From: Xenophilus aerolatus
GTDB taxonomy: Bacteria; Pseudomonadota; Gammaproteobacteria; Burkholderiales; Burkholderiaceae_C
Direction of reading: 5' to 3'
Length of the DNA stretch: 64,000 bases
Assembly: GCA_029968055.1 (NCBI GenBank)
Contig: JASCNX010000002.1
Location: 186,001 to 250,000 of the forward strand
A program made the translations under genes and the position numbers. Each line of letters starts with the position of its first letter. Positions within the stretch are counted from its first letter, which is position 1. The notes under the pieces are model-generated. The model saw only the letters and a list, made by a program, of their open reading frames with translations, made no database searches and had not been told where the DNA came from. This document shows positions 44,483 through 52,999 of the stretch, one piece after another.

Positions 44483-45754
44483 CTTCAGCGCAAGCTCGCC
44501 ATCCTCGCCGACGCGGCCAAGTACGACGCCTCGTGTGCCTCCAGCGGCACCGAGAAGCGCCACTCGGTCGGCGGGCGTGGCATCGGCTCGACCGAGGGCT
44601 CGGGCATCTGCCACAGCTATGCGCCCGACGGGCGCTGCATCTCGCTGCTCAAGATCCTGCTGACCAACTTCTGCCAGTACGACTGCCTGTACTGCGTCAA
44701 CCGCGTCACGAGCAACGTGCCTCGCGCACGCTTCTCGGTCGACGAGGTGGTGCAGCTCACGCTCGACTTCTACCGCCGCAACTGCATCGAGGGGCTGTTC
44801 CTCTCCAGCGGCATCATCCGCAGCCCCGACTACACGATGGAGCAGGTGGTCGAGGTCGCGCGCGTGCTGCGGGAGGAGCACGACTTCCGCGGCTACATCC
44901 ACCTCAAGACCATCCCCGATGCGGCGCCCGAGCTGTTGCACAAGGCCGGCCGCTATGCCGACCGCCTGAGCATCAACGTCGAGCTGCCCACGGTGCAGGG
45001 CCTGGAGAGCCTCGCGCCCGAGAAGGACGGCGCGGCGATCCGCCGCTCGATGGCGCGGCTCACGGTGCACATCGACGAGGCCAAGGCACAGAAGGCGCAA
45101 GTCGACGCGGCGCCCACCGTGTCGCTGCCGCGCGCGCGCCCGGGCCGTGCCGCGGCCCCGCGCTTCGCCCCTGCCGGGCAGAGCACGCAGATGATCGTCG
45201 GCGCCGACGCCACCGACGATGCGGCCATCCTCGCCAGCAGCGCGCAGCTCTACGGCGCCTATCGGCTGCGTCGCGTCTACTACTCGGCCTTCAGCCCCAT
45301 TCCCGACGCGTCCTCTTCGCTGCCGCTGGTGGCGCCGCCGCTGGTGCGCGAGCACCGTCTCTACCAGGCCGACTGGCTGCTGAGGTTCTACGGCTTCGAG
45401 GCCAGCGAGATCGTCGCGCCCTCGCAAGGCGGCATGCTCGCGCTCGATGTCGACCCCAAGCTGGCGTGGGCGCTGGCCCACCGCGAGCGTTTCCCGGTCG
45501 ACCTCAACACCGCGCCGCGCGAACTGCTGTGGCGCGTGCCGGGCCTGGGCGTGCGCACGGTGCAGCAACTGCTGGCCACGCGCCGCGTGCGCCGGCTGCG
45601 CAGCGACGACCTCAAGCGGCTGCGCGTGCCCCTGCGCAAGGTGATGCCCTTCGTGGTGCTGGCCGACCATCGTCCGGGCCGCGTGCTGGAGGCCGAAGAC
45701 CTCAAGGCGCATCTCGCGCCGCCGCCCGTGCAGCGCAGCTTGTTCGACGCCTGA
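44477..45754 (+). CDS. Putative DNA modification/repair radical SAM protein (TIGR03916)
   Basis: A 425-residue radical SAM enzyme. The N-terminus MILQRKLAILADAAKYDASC followed by ASSG is where homologs start, which fixes the GTG at 44477. The 4Fe-4S motif C-x3-C-x2-C is at Cys66, Cys70 and Cys73 (NFCQYDCLYCVNR). The C-terminal ~90 residues contain a helix-hairpin-helix-like DNA-binding element (LNTAPRELLWRVPGLGVRTV). These proteins are almost always paired with a UDG-fold protein, as here, and are thought to act on DNA, but the reaction is unknown. The start codon lies inside a LexA-like palindrome and no Shine-Dalgarno sequence is possible there. A shorter-than-usual loop around residues 215-235 is Arg/Ala-rich. 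Confidence 0.87.
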   Translation: MILQRKLAILADAAKYDASCASSGTEKRHSVGGRGIGSTEGSGICHSYAPDGRCISLLKILLTNFCQYDCLYCVNRVTSNVPRARFSVDEVVQLTLDFYRRNCIEGLFLSSGIIRSPDYTMEQVVEVARVLREEHDFRGYIHLKTIPDAAPELLHKAGRYADRLSINVELPTVQGLESLAPEKDGAAIRRSMARLTVHIDEAKAQKAQVDAAPTVSLPRARPGRAAAPRFAPAGQSTQMIVGADATDDAAILASSAQLYGAYRLRRVYYSAFSPIPDASSSLPLVAPPLVREHRLYQADWLLRFYGFEASEIVAPSQGGMLALDVDPKLAWALAHRERFPVDLNTAPRELLWRVPGLGVRTVQQLLATRRVRRLRSDDLKRLRVPLRKVMPFVVLADHRPGRVLEAEDLKAHLAPPPVQRSLFDA

Positions 45755-45859
45755 GGCGCATCGCGCGCGTGCTGCTGCCCCTGCTGCACGATTTCGCTGC
45801 CCGCCCCGCGCGCCGGCCACCTACACACGCGCCCTGTCCCCGACCCTAGCTTGGGATGC

Positions 45860-47416
45860 ATGCGCCACACCGTCACACTCAGCAGCGAAACCGACTGGCC
45901 CGGCTTTCGAAGCGAGGCGCGGCGGCTGCTGGCGCAGCTGGTGCCGCCCGAGGACGTGGCCTGGCACACGCCGGCCGGTGCAGCGGAAGACCTCTTTGCG
46001 CCCGCTGCGGGGTCGGAGCCGAAACGGCCCGCGGCTCCGGCGCATGCAGCGTCGGGCTCGATGAATTTCGTCGTGCCGCCGGCCTTCCTCACGCTGTGCG
46101 AGAAAGTGGTGCTGCACCAGGACCCGGCGCGCTTCGCGCTGCTGTATCGCCTGCTGTGGCGGCTGGTGCACGAGCGTGCGCTGCGCCACGACCCGCTGGA
46201 CGCCGACCGCACCCGTGCACGGCACATGATGCAGGCCGTGCGCCGCGACCTGCACAAGATGAAGGCCTTCGTGCGCTTTCGTCCGCTGGAGCGCGACGGA
46301 CAGCCGCCGCTGCACGTCGCGTGGTTCGAACCGGACCACCACATCGTCGAGGCCGTCGCCCCCTTCTTCGTGCGCCGCTTCACCGCGATGCACTGGGCCA
46401 TCCTCACGCCCGAGCGCTCGGTGCAGTGGACGCCGGCGCAGGCCGACCCGGCCGTCGCCGCCACCAGGACGCCGGATGCGGCGCTGCCCCCTGGCGAACT
46501 GCGCTTCGGCCCCGGCGCCGCGCGCGCCGATGCACCGCCGGCCGATGCCGGCGAAGCGCTGTGGCTCACCTACTACGCGCACATCTTCAACCCGGCGCGC
46601 CTGAAGACGGACATGATGCGCAAGGAGATGCCCGTGAAGTACTGGCACAACCTGCCCGAGGCCGCGCTCATCGCGCCCCTGACCGCGCAGGCGACCGAGC
46701 GCTCCGGCCGCATGGTCGAGGCGGCGCCCACCACGCCGGTGCGGCGCATCGCGCAGCCGGTGCTGCCGGCCCGCGCACTCGATCCGTTGCACACCGCGGC
46801 GCTGCCCGACGATCCCGAGGCCGCGCTGGCTGCGCTCAAGCGCGCCACCGAGCGCTGCCGCGAATGCCCCATCGGTGCGCATGCGACGCAGTCTGTGATG
46901 GGCGAGGGGCCGATCCATGCGGCGCTGATGGTCGTGGGCGAGCAGCCCGGCGAACAGGAAGACCTCGTCGGGCGCCCCTTCGTCGGGCCCTCCGGCCAGC
47001 TCTTCAACCGCGCGGTGGCCGAACTCGGCTGGTCGCGCGAGCACTTCTTCGTCACCAACGCGGTGAAGCACTTCAAGTTCGAACTGCGCGGCAAGCGCCG
47101 CATCCACAAGACGCCCGGCCAGCGCGAGGCCGCGGCCTGCCTGCATTGGCTGGAATCGGAGATCGCGCAGGTGCGCCCGCGCGCCTTCATCGCACTGGGC
47201 GCCACCGCGGCGCGCGCGCTGGTGGGCCGTCCGGTGGCGGTGATGGCCGAGCGTGGCCAGTGGCTCGACGGGCCCGAGGGCCGGCGCGTGCTGATCACGC
47301 TGCACCCCTCGGCCCTGCTGCGCGGCGACCCCGCGGAGCGCGAGGAGGCGTGGCGCGCTTGGCTCGACGACCTCTCGCAGGCCAGCGACATCGCCGGCCT
47401 CGAGGCGGCGCGCTGA
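45860..47416 (+). CDS. udgX: UdgX-type uracil-DNA glycosylase fused to TIGR03915 domain
   Basis: A 518-residue two-domain protein. Residues ~1-260 match the SAM-associated DUF4130/TIGR03915 domain (FLTLCEKVVLHQDPARFALL; HDPLDADRTRARHMMQAVRR; HVAWFEPDHHIVEAVAPFFV). From ~310 it is a UdgX-type uracil-DNA glycosylase with GEQPGEQEDLVGRPFVGPSG and the characteristic loop KRRIH (His416). In mycobacterial UdgX the equivalent His bonds covalently to the uracil site. Cysteines in TERCRECPIG may serve the iron-sulfur cluster of family 4-like UDGs. ATG 45860 is chosen over TTG 45851. It lies 105 bases after the radical SAM gene and presumably shares its SOS control. Confidence 0.88.
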   Translation: MRHTVTLSSETDWPGFRSEARRLLAQLVPPEDVAWHTPAGAAEDLFAPAAGSEPKRPAAPAHAASGSMNFVVPPAFLTLCEKVVLHQDPARFALLYRLLWRLVHERALRHDPLDADRTRARHMMQAVRRDLHKMKAFVRFRPLERDGQPPLHVAWFEPDHHIVEAVAPFFVRRFTAMHWAILTPERSVQWTPAQADPAVAATRTPDAALPPGELRFGPGAARADAPPADAGEALWLTYYAHIFNPARLKTDMMRKEMPVKYWHNLPEAALIAPLTAQATERSGRMVEAAPTTPVRRIAQPVLPARALDPLHTAALPDDPEAALAALKRATERCRECPIGAHATQSVMGEGPIHAALMVVGEQPGEQEDLVGRPFVGPSGQLFNRAVAELGWSREHFFVTNAVKHFKFELRGKRRIHKTPGQREAAACLHWLESEIAQVRPRAFIALGATAARALVGRPVAVMAERGQWLDGPEGRRVLITLHPSALLRGDPAEREEAWRAWLDDLSQASDIAGLEAAR

Positions 47417-47571
47417 CGCCTTTCAGCTGCCGCTGATCAGTACGCGCAGCCTGCATTGCGCGGCGGGGATCGTGTTGATGGGGCCGTCGAACTGCTGAAG
47501 CATGACCCGAGTGCGCCTGAGCGTCACCAGGCGGTACCAGGCGTCGGCCGCCATGGCCCACGCCGCCTGGC

Positions 47572-48135
47572 TCAGAAGTGGTAGGCGTAGCGCAGGCGCA
47601 CGAAATTCTCGCCCGGGTTGGGCTTCTTGATGCCGGCGTTGGAGAAGTGCTGCAGCCGCAGCGACAGCTCGTGCCGGCCGTTGGCGCCGAAACTGTAGCC
47701 CGCACCGACCGCCTCCGTGAACTGGAAGGTGGTGCTGAAGCCGCGGTCATCGGTGCGGTAGAGCCGGTCCATCACGCTCACGCCGATGCCGCCTTCGACG
47801 AACCAGGGCGAGGCGCCGCCATCGAAGCGGTAGCGCCACGTGGCGAGCACGCCGATCTGCGCGACGCTGCGGTGATCGCCGTCCAGCGGCCCGCGCCACT
47901 GGCTGGCGAAGAGGTCCCAGTAGAAGGAGCGGCCGGCGCCCTGCCAGCCCGGAACGGACCGCCAGGGCAGCATCACCCCGACGCCCGCCATGTCGCTGTT
48001 GGCGCTGCCGTGCAGCGTCTGCCCGCCTTCGACGTACACGGCCGGGGACGCGTCCGCGACGGTCTGCGCCACCGCACCGCCGCTCGCCAGCGCCAGCATG
48101 GCGGCAGCGGCCATCGTCATCCTGTTGTTGTGCAT
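47572..48135 (-). CDS. Lipid A 3-O-deacylase PagL-like
   Basis: A 187-residue outer-membrane beta-barrel enzyme that removes the 3-O acyl chain of lipid A. The signal peptide is MHNNRMTMAAAAMLALASGG ending AVAQ. The catalytic segment RLQHFSNAGIKKPNPGENFV contains His163 and Ser165, the PagL dyad, and the protein ends LRYAYHF with a C-terminal aromatic typical of barrels. Alternating strands such as SPWFVEGGIGVSVMDRLY fit a barrel. ATG at 48133-48135 is used; an upstream in-frame ATG would add six residues. The 155 bases between it and the udgX stop hold nothing recognised. Confidence 0.83.
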   Translation of the reverse strand: MHNNRMTMAAAAMLALASGGAVAQTVADASPAVYVEGGQTLHGSANSDMAGVGVMLPWRSVPGWQGAGRSFYWDLFASQWRGPLDGDHRSVAQIGVLATWRYRFDGGASPWFVEGGIGVSVMDRLYRTDDRGFSTTFQFTEAVGAGYSFGANGRHELSLRLQHFSNAGIKKPNPGENFVRLRYAYHF

Positions 48136-48255
48136 CTTGAGGAGTCCTGGCACCGTGTTTCATTCAGCTACGGTTCAGGCAGTATCTGCACGTGTCGTGC
48201 ACTGCGCTGTGCGCGCAGTCGATTTCCCGGGTAGGACGCCGCCGGGTGGGGCCGA

Positions 48256-49449
48256 TCAGCGCGCCGCGGGATGCGGCAGCGTCAATGTGATAAGGGCGAT
48301 CTCGGAGGGGGCGCCGAAGCGCTTGGGCGGCCCCCAGTAGCCGGTGCCGCGGCTCACGTAGACCCACATCTGCTGCAGCCGGTGCAGGCCCGCCGTGAAG
48401 GGCTGCTGCAGCGGCACGAACAGGTTCCAGGGAAAGAACTGGCCGCCATGCGTGTGGCCCGAGAGCTGCAGCTGGAAGCCCGCCTCGGCCGCGGCCGGCG
48501 CCGTGCGCGGCTGGTGCGCGAGCAGCACCCGCGTGTGCACCAGCGGCGGCGCGTCGCGCACGGCGCGCTGCGGGTCGCTGGCGTGGGCGGCGTCGAAATG
48601 GCCGGCGGTGTAGTCGGTCACGCCAGCCACCACCAGCGCGCTCTCGAGGATCTCCTCGTCGGTCTGCGCACCATGCACGTTGCGCGTCTGCAGCACCACG
48701 TGCTCGTTGAGCAGCACGCGCAGGCCCAGGCGGCGCAGCTCGTCGATCCAGGCGTGGGCGCCGGCGTAGTACTCGTGGTTGCCGGTGACCACGAAGGTGC
48801 CGTGCCGCGCGCGCAGTTGGGCCAGCGGCGCGATGTGCTCGCGCAGTTCGGGCACCGTGCCGTCCACCAGGTCGCCGGTGATCGCCACCATGTCGGCGCC
48901 CAGGCCGTTCACCGTGTCGACGATGCGCTGAATGTAGCGCTGGCGGATCGTCGGCCCGACGTGGATGTCGCTCAGCTGCGCGATGGTGAAGCCGCGCAGC
49001 TGCGAGGGCAGGCCCTCGATCGGCACCTCGATCCGCCGCACGGCCGCGGTTCGGCGTGCGTTGAAGAAGCCGACCACCGACACCGCCGTGGCCAGCGCCA
49101 CCACGCCCAGCGCGCTCAAGCCTTGCCAGCGGGGCCAGTCCAGCTTGGCGCCCAGGGCCCCGCTGCCGCCCCACGCGAGCAGCAGCCCGGCGTCGCGGGC
49201 CAGCGTCAGCAGCAGCAGCGAGGAGAACCAGCCCATCGACAGCAGGCCCAGCCATTGCAGCGCGGCAGGCCACCCCGGCTTGGGACCGCGGCGGCGCAGG
49301 AAGGGCAGCGGCATGGTGGCGGCCGACACCACGAGCAGCGCCACCACGAGCGGCCAGCCCGTCGTCACCTCCGCCAGCGCCGGCACGAGGCGCAGGCCGA
49401 TGAACACGTGGAGCAACGTGGTCAGCAGGGTGAGGGGGGCGAGCGGCAT
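48256..49449 (-). CDS. Membrane-anchored metallophosphoesterase
   Basis: A 397-residue calcineurin-like phosphoesterase. Four hydrophobic helices occupy residues ~1-130 (LTLLTTLLHVFIGLRLVPAL; VVALLVVSAATMPLPFL). The catalytic domain has the metal motifs in order: SDIHVG, GDLVDG, GNHEYY and GHTHGGQ, plus LLAHQPR. This is the YkuE/YaeI-like group, which includes UDP-2,3-diacylglucosamine- and phosphodiester-acting members; the substrate here is unknown. Start ATG at 49447-49449. It sits 120 bases upstream of the pagL-like gene on the same strand, and both could act on envelope lipids, though linkage is weak evidence. Confidence 0.85.
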   Translation of the reverse strand: MPLAPLTLLTTLLHVFIGLRLVPALAEVTTGWPLVVALLVVSAATMPLPFLRRRGPKPGWPAALQWLGLLSMGWFSSLLLLTLARDAGLLLAWGGSGALGAKLDWPRWQGLSALGVVALATAVSVVGFFNARRTAAVRRIEVPIEGLPSQLRGFTIAQLSDIHVGPTIRQRYIQRIVDTVNGLGADMVAITGDLVDGTVPELREHIAPLAQLRARHGTFVVTGNHEYYAGAHAWIDELRRLGLRVLLNEHVVLQTRNVHGAQTDEEILESALVVAGVTDYTAGHFDAAHASDPQRAVRDAPPLVHTRVLLAHQPRTAPAAAEAGFQLQLSGHTHGGQFFPWNLFVPLQQPFTAGLHRLQQMWVYVSRGTGYWGPPKRFGAPSEIALITLTLPHPAAR

Positions 49450-49693
49450 GGATATGGTGATTGCTGCAGCGCAGCATACGACGATTGTCTTGTGGCTGCA
49501 TGGCGCGGGAAGGCAGGCCGATGCGGCGGAAGGGGCCGCCGCTGCTATGAAAACGGTAGCAAATTGCGCAACACTGGCGCGTCCTGCAGGTCGATTCCAC
49601 GGCCACGGTCGACCCGTCGGAGGACCGGTGCGCGCTGCACCGGCCGCCGGCGCATGAGGGAAATCCCCGATCGGATCGACCGGGCCGGTCCCT

Positions 49694-50083
49694 TCACTCG
49701 ATGGCGAAGGCCAGCACCACCGCACCCAGCGCCAACACGCCGAGCCCGAGCAGGAACACGCTCTCGGCCCAGCCCTCGTAGCGCTGCGGCCGGCCGGCGC
49801 GGCGGCTGCGCATCGACATGAAGGACAGCACCGCGCTGGTGAGGAACATCAGCGCGTCGACGGCCAGCAGCTTGTCCAGCACCACGCGCGAGTGCCCGCC
49901 CTGGCGCAGGTGCCCGATCGACAGCACGGTCATGCACACGCCGATCATGGTGGCCGAGGTCGGCAGGATGTGCGCCGACAGCCCGCGCAGCGGCGCTTCG
50001 GCCGCGTGGGCGGCATCGGCATCGAGCGCCACGGCGCGCAGATGGCGTGGCGGCGCCGGCCCGTCCGGGCGTCTCGGCAGCAT
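49694..50083 (-). CDS. Small membrane protein, three predicted TM helices
   Basis: A 129-residue protein. The first ~35 residues are Arg/Ala/Pro-rich. Hydrophobic helices follow at ~40-58 (ILPTSATMIGVCMTVLSIGH), ~70-88 (LLAVDALMFLTSAVLSFMSM) and ~105-127 (ESVFLLGLGVLALGAVVLAF). No family was recognised. No good ribosome-binding site precedes the ATG at 50081-50083, so the true start may lie inside, near ILPTS. It is 39 bases downstream of the exported-protein gene at 50123-50629 and may be cotranscribed. The 244 bases between it and the metallophosphoesterase gene hold nothing recognised. Confidence 0.55.
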   Translation of the reverse strand: MLPRRPDGPAPPRHLRAVALDADAAHAAEAPLRGLSAHILPTSATMIGVCMTVLSIGHLRQGGHSRVVLDKLLAVDALMFLTSAVLSFMSMRSRRAGRPQRYEGWAESVFLLGLGVLALGAVVLAFAIE

Positions 50084-50122
50084 CGTCGGGCGCTCGGTCG
50101 GGCGCGGCGTGGGGGCCGAGGA

Positions 50123-50629
50123 TCAGCGCGCGGCGGGCGCGGCGCCGTTGCTGGCCATGTCGGTGCCGGCCGGGAAGAGGAACAGCGCCTTGGCCGGGCC
50201 CGTGCCGTTCACGGCGATGTCCTGCTGCAGCGTCTGGCCGGCCAGCGTGGCATCGACCTGGTAGCGGCCCTTGTCGAGTCGCGCCACCATGAAGGGGCCG
50301 TGGGCGTCGACGCGGTCGAGCACCACGGCGCCGGTCTCCATATTGCGCACGGTCACGCGCACGTCGGCGGCAAAGTCGGCCTTCTGGTGGTCCTTCACCG
50401 CGAACTCGAAGCTCGCGGGCCAGCGCGGCTCGACGGTTTCCATGAGTTGGGCCTCGTCGTGGCCGATGCCGCCGCTCATGTACTCGACGCCAGCCTTCGT
50501 CATCTGGATCGGCGGGTTGTAGCTTGCGGCCTGGGCCGCAGTGCCGGCGCAAAGCGCGCCGAACAGCGCGCCGGCGCACAGCATGAGGGTGCCCAGGGCA
50601 GGGCGTGCATGGGAAAGCTTGCGAGCCAT
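50123..50629 (-). CDS. Exported protein with carboxypeptidase-regulatory-like fold, paralog A
   Basis: A 168-residue protein with a signal peptide cleaved near AAQA. The mature part begins ASYNPPIQMTKAGVEYMSGG and has a beta-sandwich-like pattern (WPASFEFAVKDHQKADFAAD; VRVTVRNMETGAVVLD; GPFMVARLDKGRYQVDATLA) like carboxypeptidase-regulatory or Ig-like folds. It is clearly paralogous to the next gene upstream (50759-51256). No enzymatic residues are apparent. The start is ATG at 50627-50629, with AAGGAAA upstream. Function is unknown; an envelope or extracellular role is likely from the signal peptide. Confidence 0.65.
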   Translation of the reverse strand: MARKLSHARPALGTLMLCAGALFGALCAGTAAQAASYNPPIQMTKAGVEYMSGGIGHDEAQLMETVEPRWPASFEFAVKDHQKADFAADVRVTVRNMETGAVVLDRVDAHGPFMVARLDKGRYQVDATLAGQTLQQDIAVNGTGPAKALFLFPAGTDMASNGAAPAAR

Positions 50630-50758
50630 GATGGATTTCCTTTCGTTCGGTTCGGGTGGCCGGGGCGATGAACGAACAGGGCGGCGACCACGGAGGCACT
50701 GTGGCCCGCGCGCCTTAGGACTTGCTTAAAGGCGCCGCCGCGGCGCCCTCCGGCCTGG

Positions 50759-51256
50759 CTACTTGCCTTGCGCGAGCGCCTGGCTCGGCATGGTGGCGGC
50801 CGCCATGTCGAAGTTCGACGGCCACAGGAACAGCGCGCGGCCCGGCACGCCCAGCGCCACGTTCACCGTCTGCGTGAGCGTGAGGTTGCCCAGCGTGGCC
50901 TGCACGTCGTAGGTGCCCGGCTCCAGCCGCGCGAGCATGAAGGGGCCGCTGGCGCTGGCCTGCATCACCTCGACGCCGCTGTACTTGTCGATCACCTTCA
51001 CCGCGACCGACTCCGGGAACTGCCCGCGCGGCCCGCGCGAGACGGCGAACTCGAAGGTCGCGGCCCAGCGCGGCGCCACCATCTCCATGAAGGCCACCTC
51101 GTCCTTGTTCTTGCCGCCGCACATGAACTCCACGCCCTGCGGCGCCATCTGGATCGGCGGGTTCGTCGGCACCGCGTGCGCGGCGGACGACAGGCCCAGG
51201 GCGGCGGCACCCAGCACCAGGGCGGCGGCAGGGCAGGACAGGCGGAACGGCTTCAT
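50759..51256 (-). CDS. Exported protein with carboxypeptidase-regulatory-like fold, paralog B
   Basis: A 165-residue paralog of the protein at 50123-50629, sharing NPPIQM-x3-GVE(Y/F)M-x-GG, ME-x-V-x-PRW-x-A-x-FEFAV, GPFM-ARL-x2-G-Y-V-AT and (K/R)ALFL(F/W)P. The signal peptide is MKPFRLSCPAAALVLGAAAL, cleaved near AHA. The mature chain has one Cys (FMCGG) absent from paralog A. ATG at 51256 is preferred over ATG 51268, because GAGGA stands 10-12 bases before the former and too close to the latter. The 285 bases to the divergent xth gene hold no clear signal. Confidence 0.65.
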   Translation of the reverse strand: MKPFRLSCPAAALVLGAAALGLSSAAHAVPTNPPIQMAPQGVEFMCGGKNKDEVAFMEMVAPRWAATFEFAVSRGPRGQFPESVAVKVIDKYSGVEVMQASASGPFMLARLEPGTYDVQATLGNLTLTQTVNVALGVPGRALFLWPSNFDMAAATMPSQALAQGK

Positions 51257-51541
51257 GGCGATGGACATCCTCAGGTCGGAAGGCGGGGCACGAATGCGCC
51301 GCCGCCGATTCTGTTTAGCAAGAGTCGGGCGCGCCCTAGCGTTTACGCGAATGCTCTGTTTTTCATAGCTGCCTGTGCCCATGGGCTGGGCGTTGGCGCC
51401 TTCTTGTCACAAGAAGTTGACGAATCCGCTGGGGCGCTCCGACGGGGCGCGGTGCGTCCATGCGCAGGCACGCCGGCGGTGCATCGCGGCCAGGGTGCCC
51501 GCCGACAGCGCGCGGCGTGCGCTTGCGCGAGCATCGGGCCC

Positions 51542-52327
51542 ATGAAGATCGCGACCTTCAATGTCAACGGCGTGAACGGCCGCCTGCCGAGGGTGCTCGA
51601 GTGGCTGGATTCGGCGCAGCCCGACGTCGCCTGCCTGCAGGAACTCAAGTCGCCCGATGCGCGCTTTCCGGCCGCCGCCTTCGCCGAGGCGGGCTACGGC
51701 GCCCTCTTCCACGGGCAGCCCAGCTGGAACGGCGTGGCCATCCTCGCGCGCGGCCAGGTGCCGCTGGAGACCGGGCGTGGCCTGCCCGATGCGCCGCCCG
51801 GCGACACGCAGGCGCGCTACCTCGAGGCGGTGGTCGACGGCGTGGTCGTCGGCTGTCTCTACCTGCCGAACGGCAACCCCCAGCCGGGGCCGAAGTTCGA
51901 CTACAAGCTCGCCTGGTTCGAGCGCTTCAATGCGCATGCGAAGCGCCTGCTGGCGAGCGGGCTGCCCACCGTGCTGGCGGGCGACTTCAACGTCGTGCCC
52001 ACCGATCTGGACATCTACAACCCCGCCTCGTGGCAGGACGATGCGCTGCTGCAGCCCGAGAGCCGCGCCGCCTGGCAGCGCCTGCTCGCTCAGGGCTGGA
52101 CCGACGCCCTCCGCGCCTTGCACCCCGACGAGCGCATCTACACCTTCTGGGACTACTGGCGCCAGCGCTGGCCGCGCAACGCGGGCCTGCGCATCGACCA
52201 CCTGCTGCTCAGCCCCGACCTGCTGCCCGCGCTGCGCGCCGCCGGGGTCGACCGCGAGGTGCGCGGCCAGCCGGGCGCCAGCGACCATGCGCCGGCCTGG
52301 GTCGAACTCGCGCTGCCCCGCGCCTGA
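51542..52327 (+). CDS. xth: Exodeoxyribonuclease III
   Basis: A 261-residue AP endonuclease and 3'-5' exonuclease of base-excision repair. Motifs in order are MKIATFNVNGVNGRLPRVLE, CLQELKSPDARFP (metal Glu), YLPNGNPQPGPKFDYKLAWF, VLAGDFNVVPTDLDIYNP (Asp/Asn), YTFWDYWRQRWPRNAGLRID and ASDHAPAWVEL (catalytic Asp/His). The length is normal for ExoIII. It is monocistronic, divergent from the paralog B gene. It could act after the UdgX-type glycosylase encoded 4 kb away, since both belong to uracil and abasic-site repair, but they are not in one operon. Confidence 0.93.
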   Translation: MKIATFNVNGVNGRLPRVLEWLDSAQPDVACLQELKSPDARFPAAAFAEAGYGALFHGQPSWNGVAILARGQVPLETGRGLPDAPPGDTQARYLEAVVDGVVVGCLYLPNGNPQPGPKFDYKLAWFERFNAHAKRLLASGLPTVLAGDFNVVPTDLDIYNPASWQDDALLQPESRAAWQRLLAQGWTDALRALHPDERIYTFWDYWRQRWPRNAGLRIDHLLLSPDLLPALRAAGVDREVRGQPGASDHAPAWVELALPRA

Positions 52328-52475
52328 GGTCGCGCCGGCCGGCGCGGCGGACTACGGCGGCATGCGGCCCGAGGCCTCGCGACGTGCCACCGGCTTGCGG
52401 AAGAATCGAGTATCCGCAGGCAGCGCCGGCCGACCGAGCCGGGGCGCCTCGCGACCTCACGAAGAAGAGATGCCC

Positions 52476-52787
52476 ATGAATCCCTTGCAAGACCCCGTTG
52501 ACCTGGCCGACCCCAGCGTGCCCGCCGCAGTCCCCCGCAAACCCTGGCTGCAGGCCTTGAAAGAGGCCGATGCGCAGCGCCCCGACTTTCCCGGCGAACA
52601 CGCCATCGTGCTGGGCCTCGGCGTCCTGCTGCTCCTGTCCTCGGGCCGCAGCCGCTCCGTCATCGGCAAGCTGGCCAAGGCCGCAGCCGGCGGCGCGCTC
52701 GTCGGCCGCGCGGCCAGCGGCACCGGTGGCGTGGCGCGCGTGGCGCAGGCCATTGCCACCTTCACGAACAAGTTGCCACTGCGCTGA
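52476..52787 (+). CDS. Hypothetical protein with one hydrophobic segment
   Basis: A 103-residue protein. The N-terminal ~40 residues are polar (NPLQDPVDLADPSVPAAVPR), a hydrophobic stretch follows at ~43-55 (AIVLGLGVLLLLSSG), then a Gly/Ala-rich basic region (KLAKAAAGGALVGRAASGTG). It may be a small membrane-associated protein. GAAGAAGAG lies before the two in-frame ATGs at 52470 and 52476. No family was recognised. Confidence 0.55.
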   Translation: MNPLQDPVDLADPSVPAAVPRKPWLQALKEADAQRPDFPGEHAIVLGLGVLLLLSSGRSRSVIGKLAKAAAGGALVGRAASGTGGVARVAQAIATFTNKLPLR

Positions 52788-52916
52788 GCGCCAGCCGCGG
52801 CGGGCGAAAGTGCGCGGTCCGAGATCGTCATCCGCGTGACGAGCAGGACGTCGTCGCCGTACCGGCAGGCCGGCGCAGGCTGATCGTGCCTTTCGTTTCC
52901 GGGACCGCGTTCCCAC

Positions 52917-52952
52917 AAAGAAAAAGCCCGTCACCGAGGCGGTGACGGGCTT
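52917..52952 (-). terminator. Intrinsic terminator of the small gene at 53000-53371
   Basis: Stem AAGCCCGTCACC (52924-52935) pairs perfectly with GGTGACGGGCTT (52941-52952) across a 5-base loop. Read on the minus strand it is followed by a run of T (AAAGAAAAA on the plus strand). Confidence 0.9.
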
Positions 52953-52999
52953 GGCGCATTGCACGTGCACGGCCAGGCCGTGTTGTGCGGAGCGCTCGA

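Noticed and set aside
47417-47571. Small gene between udgX and the pagL-like gene
   Set aside because: No frame with a plausible start, ribosome-binding site and protein-like composition was found.
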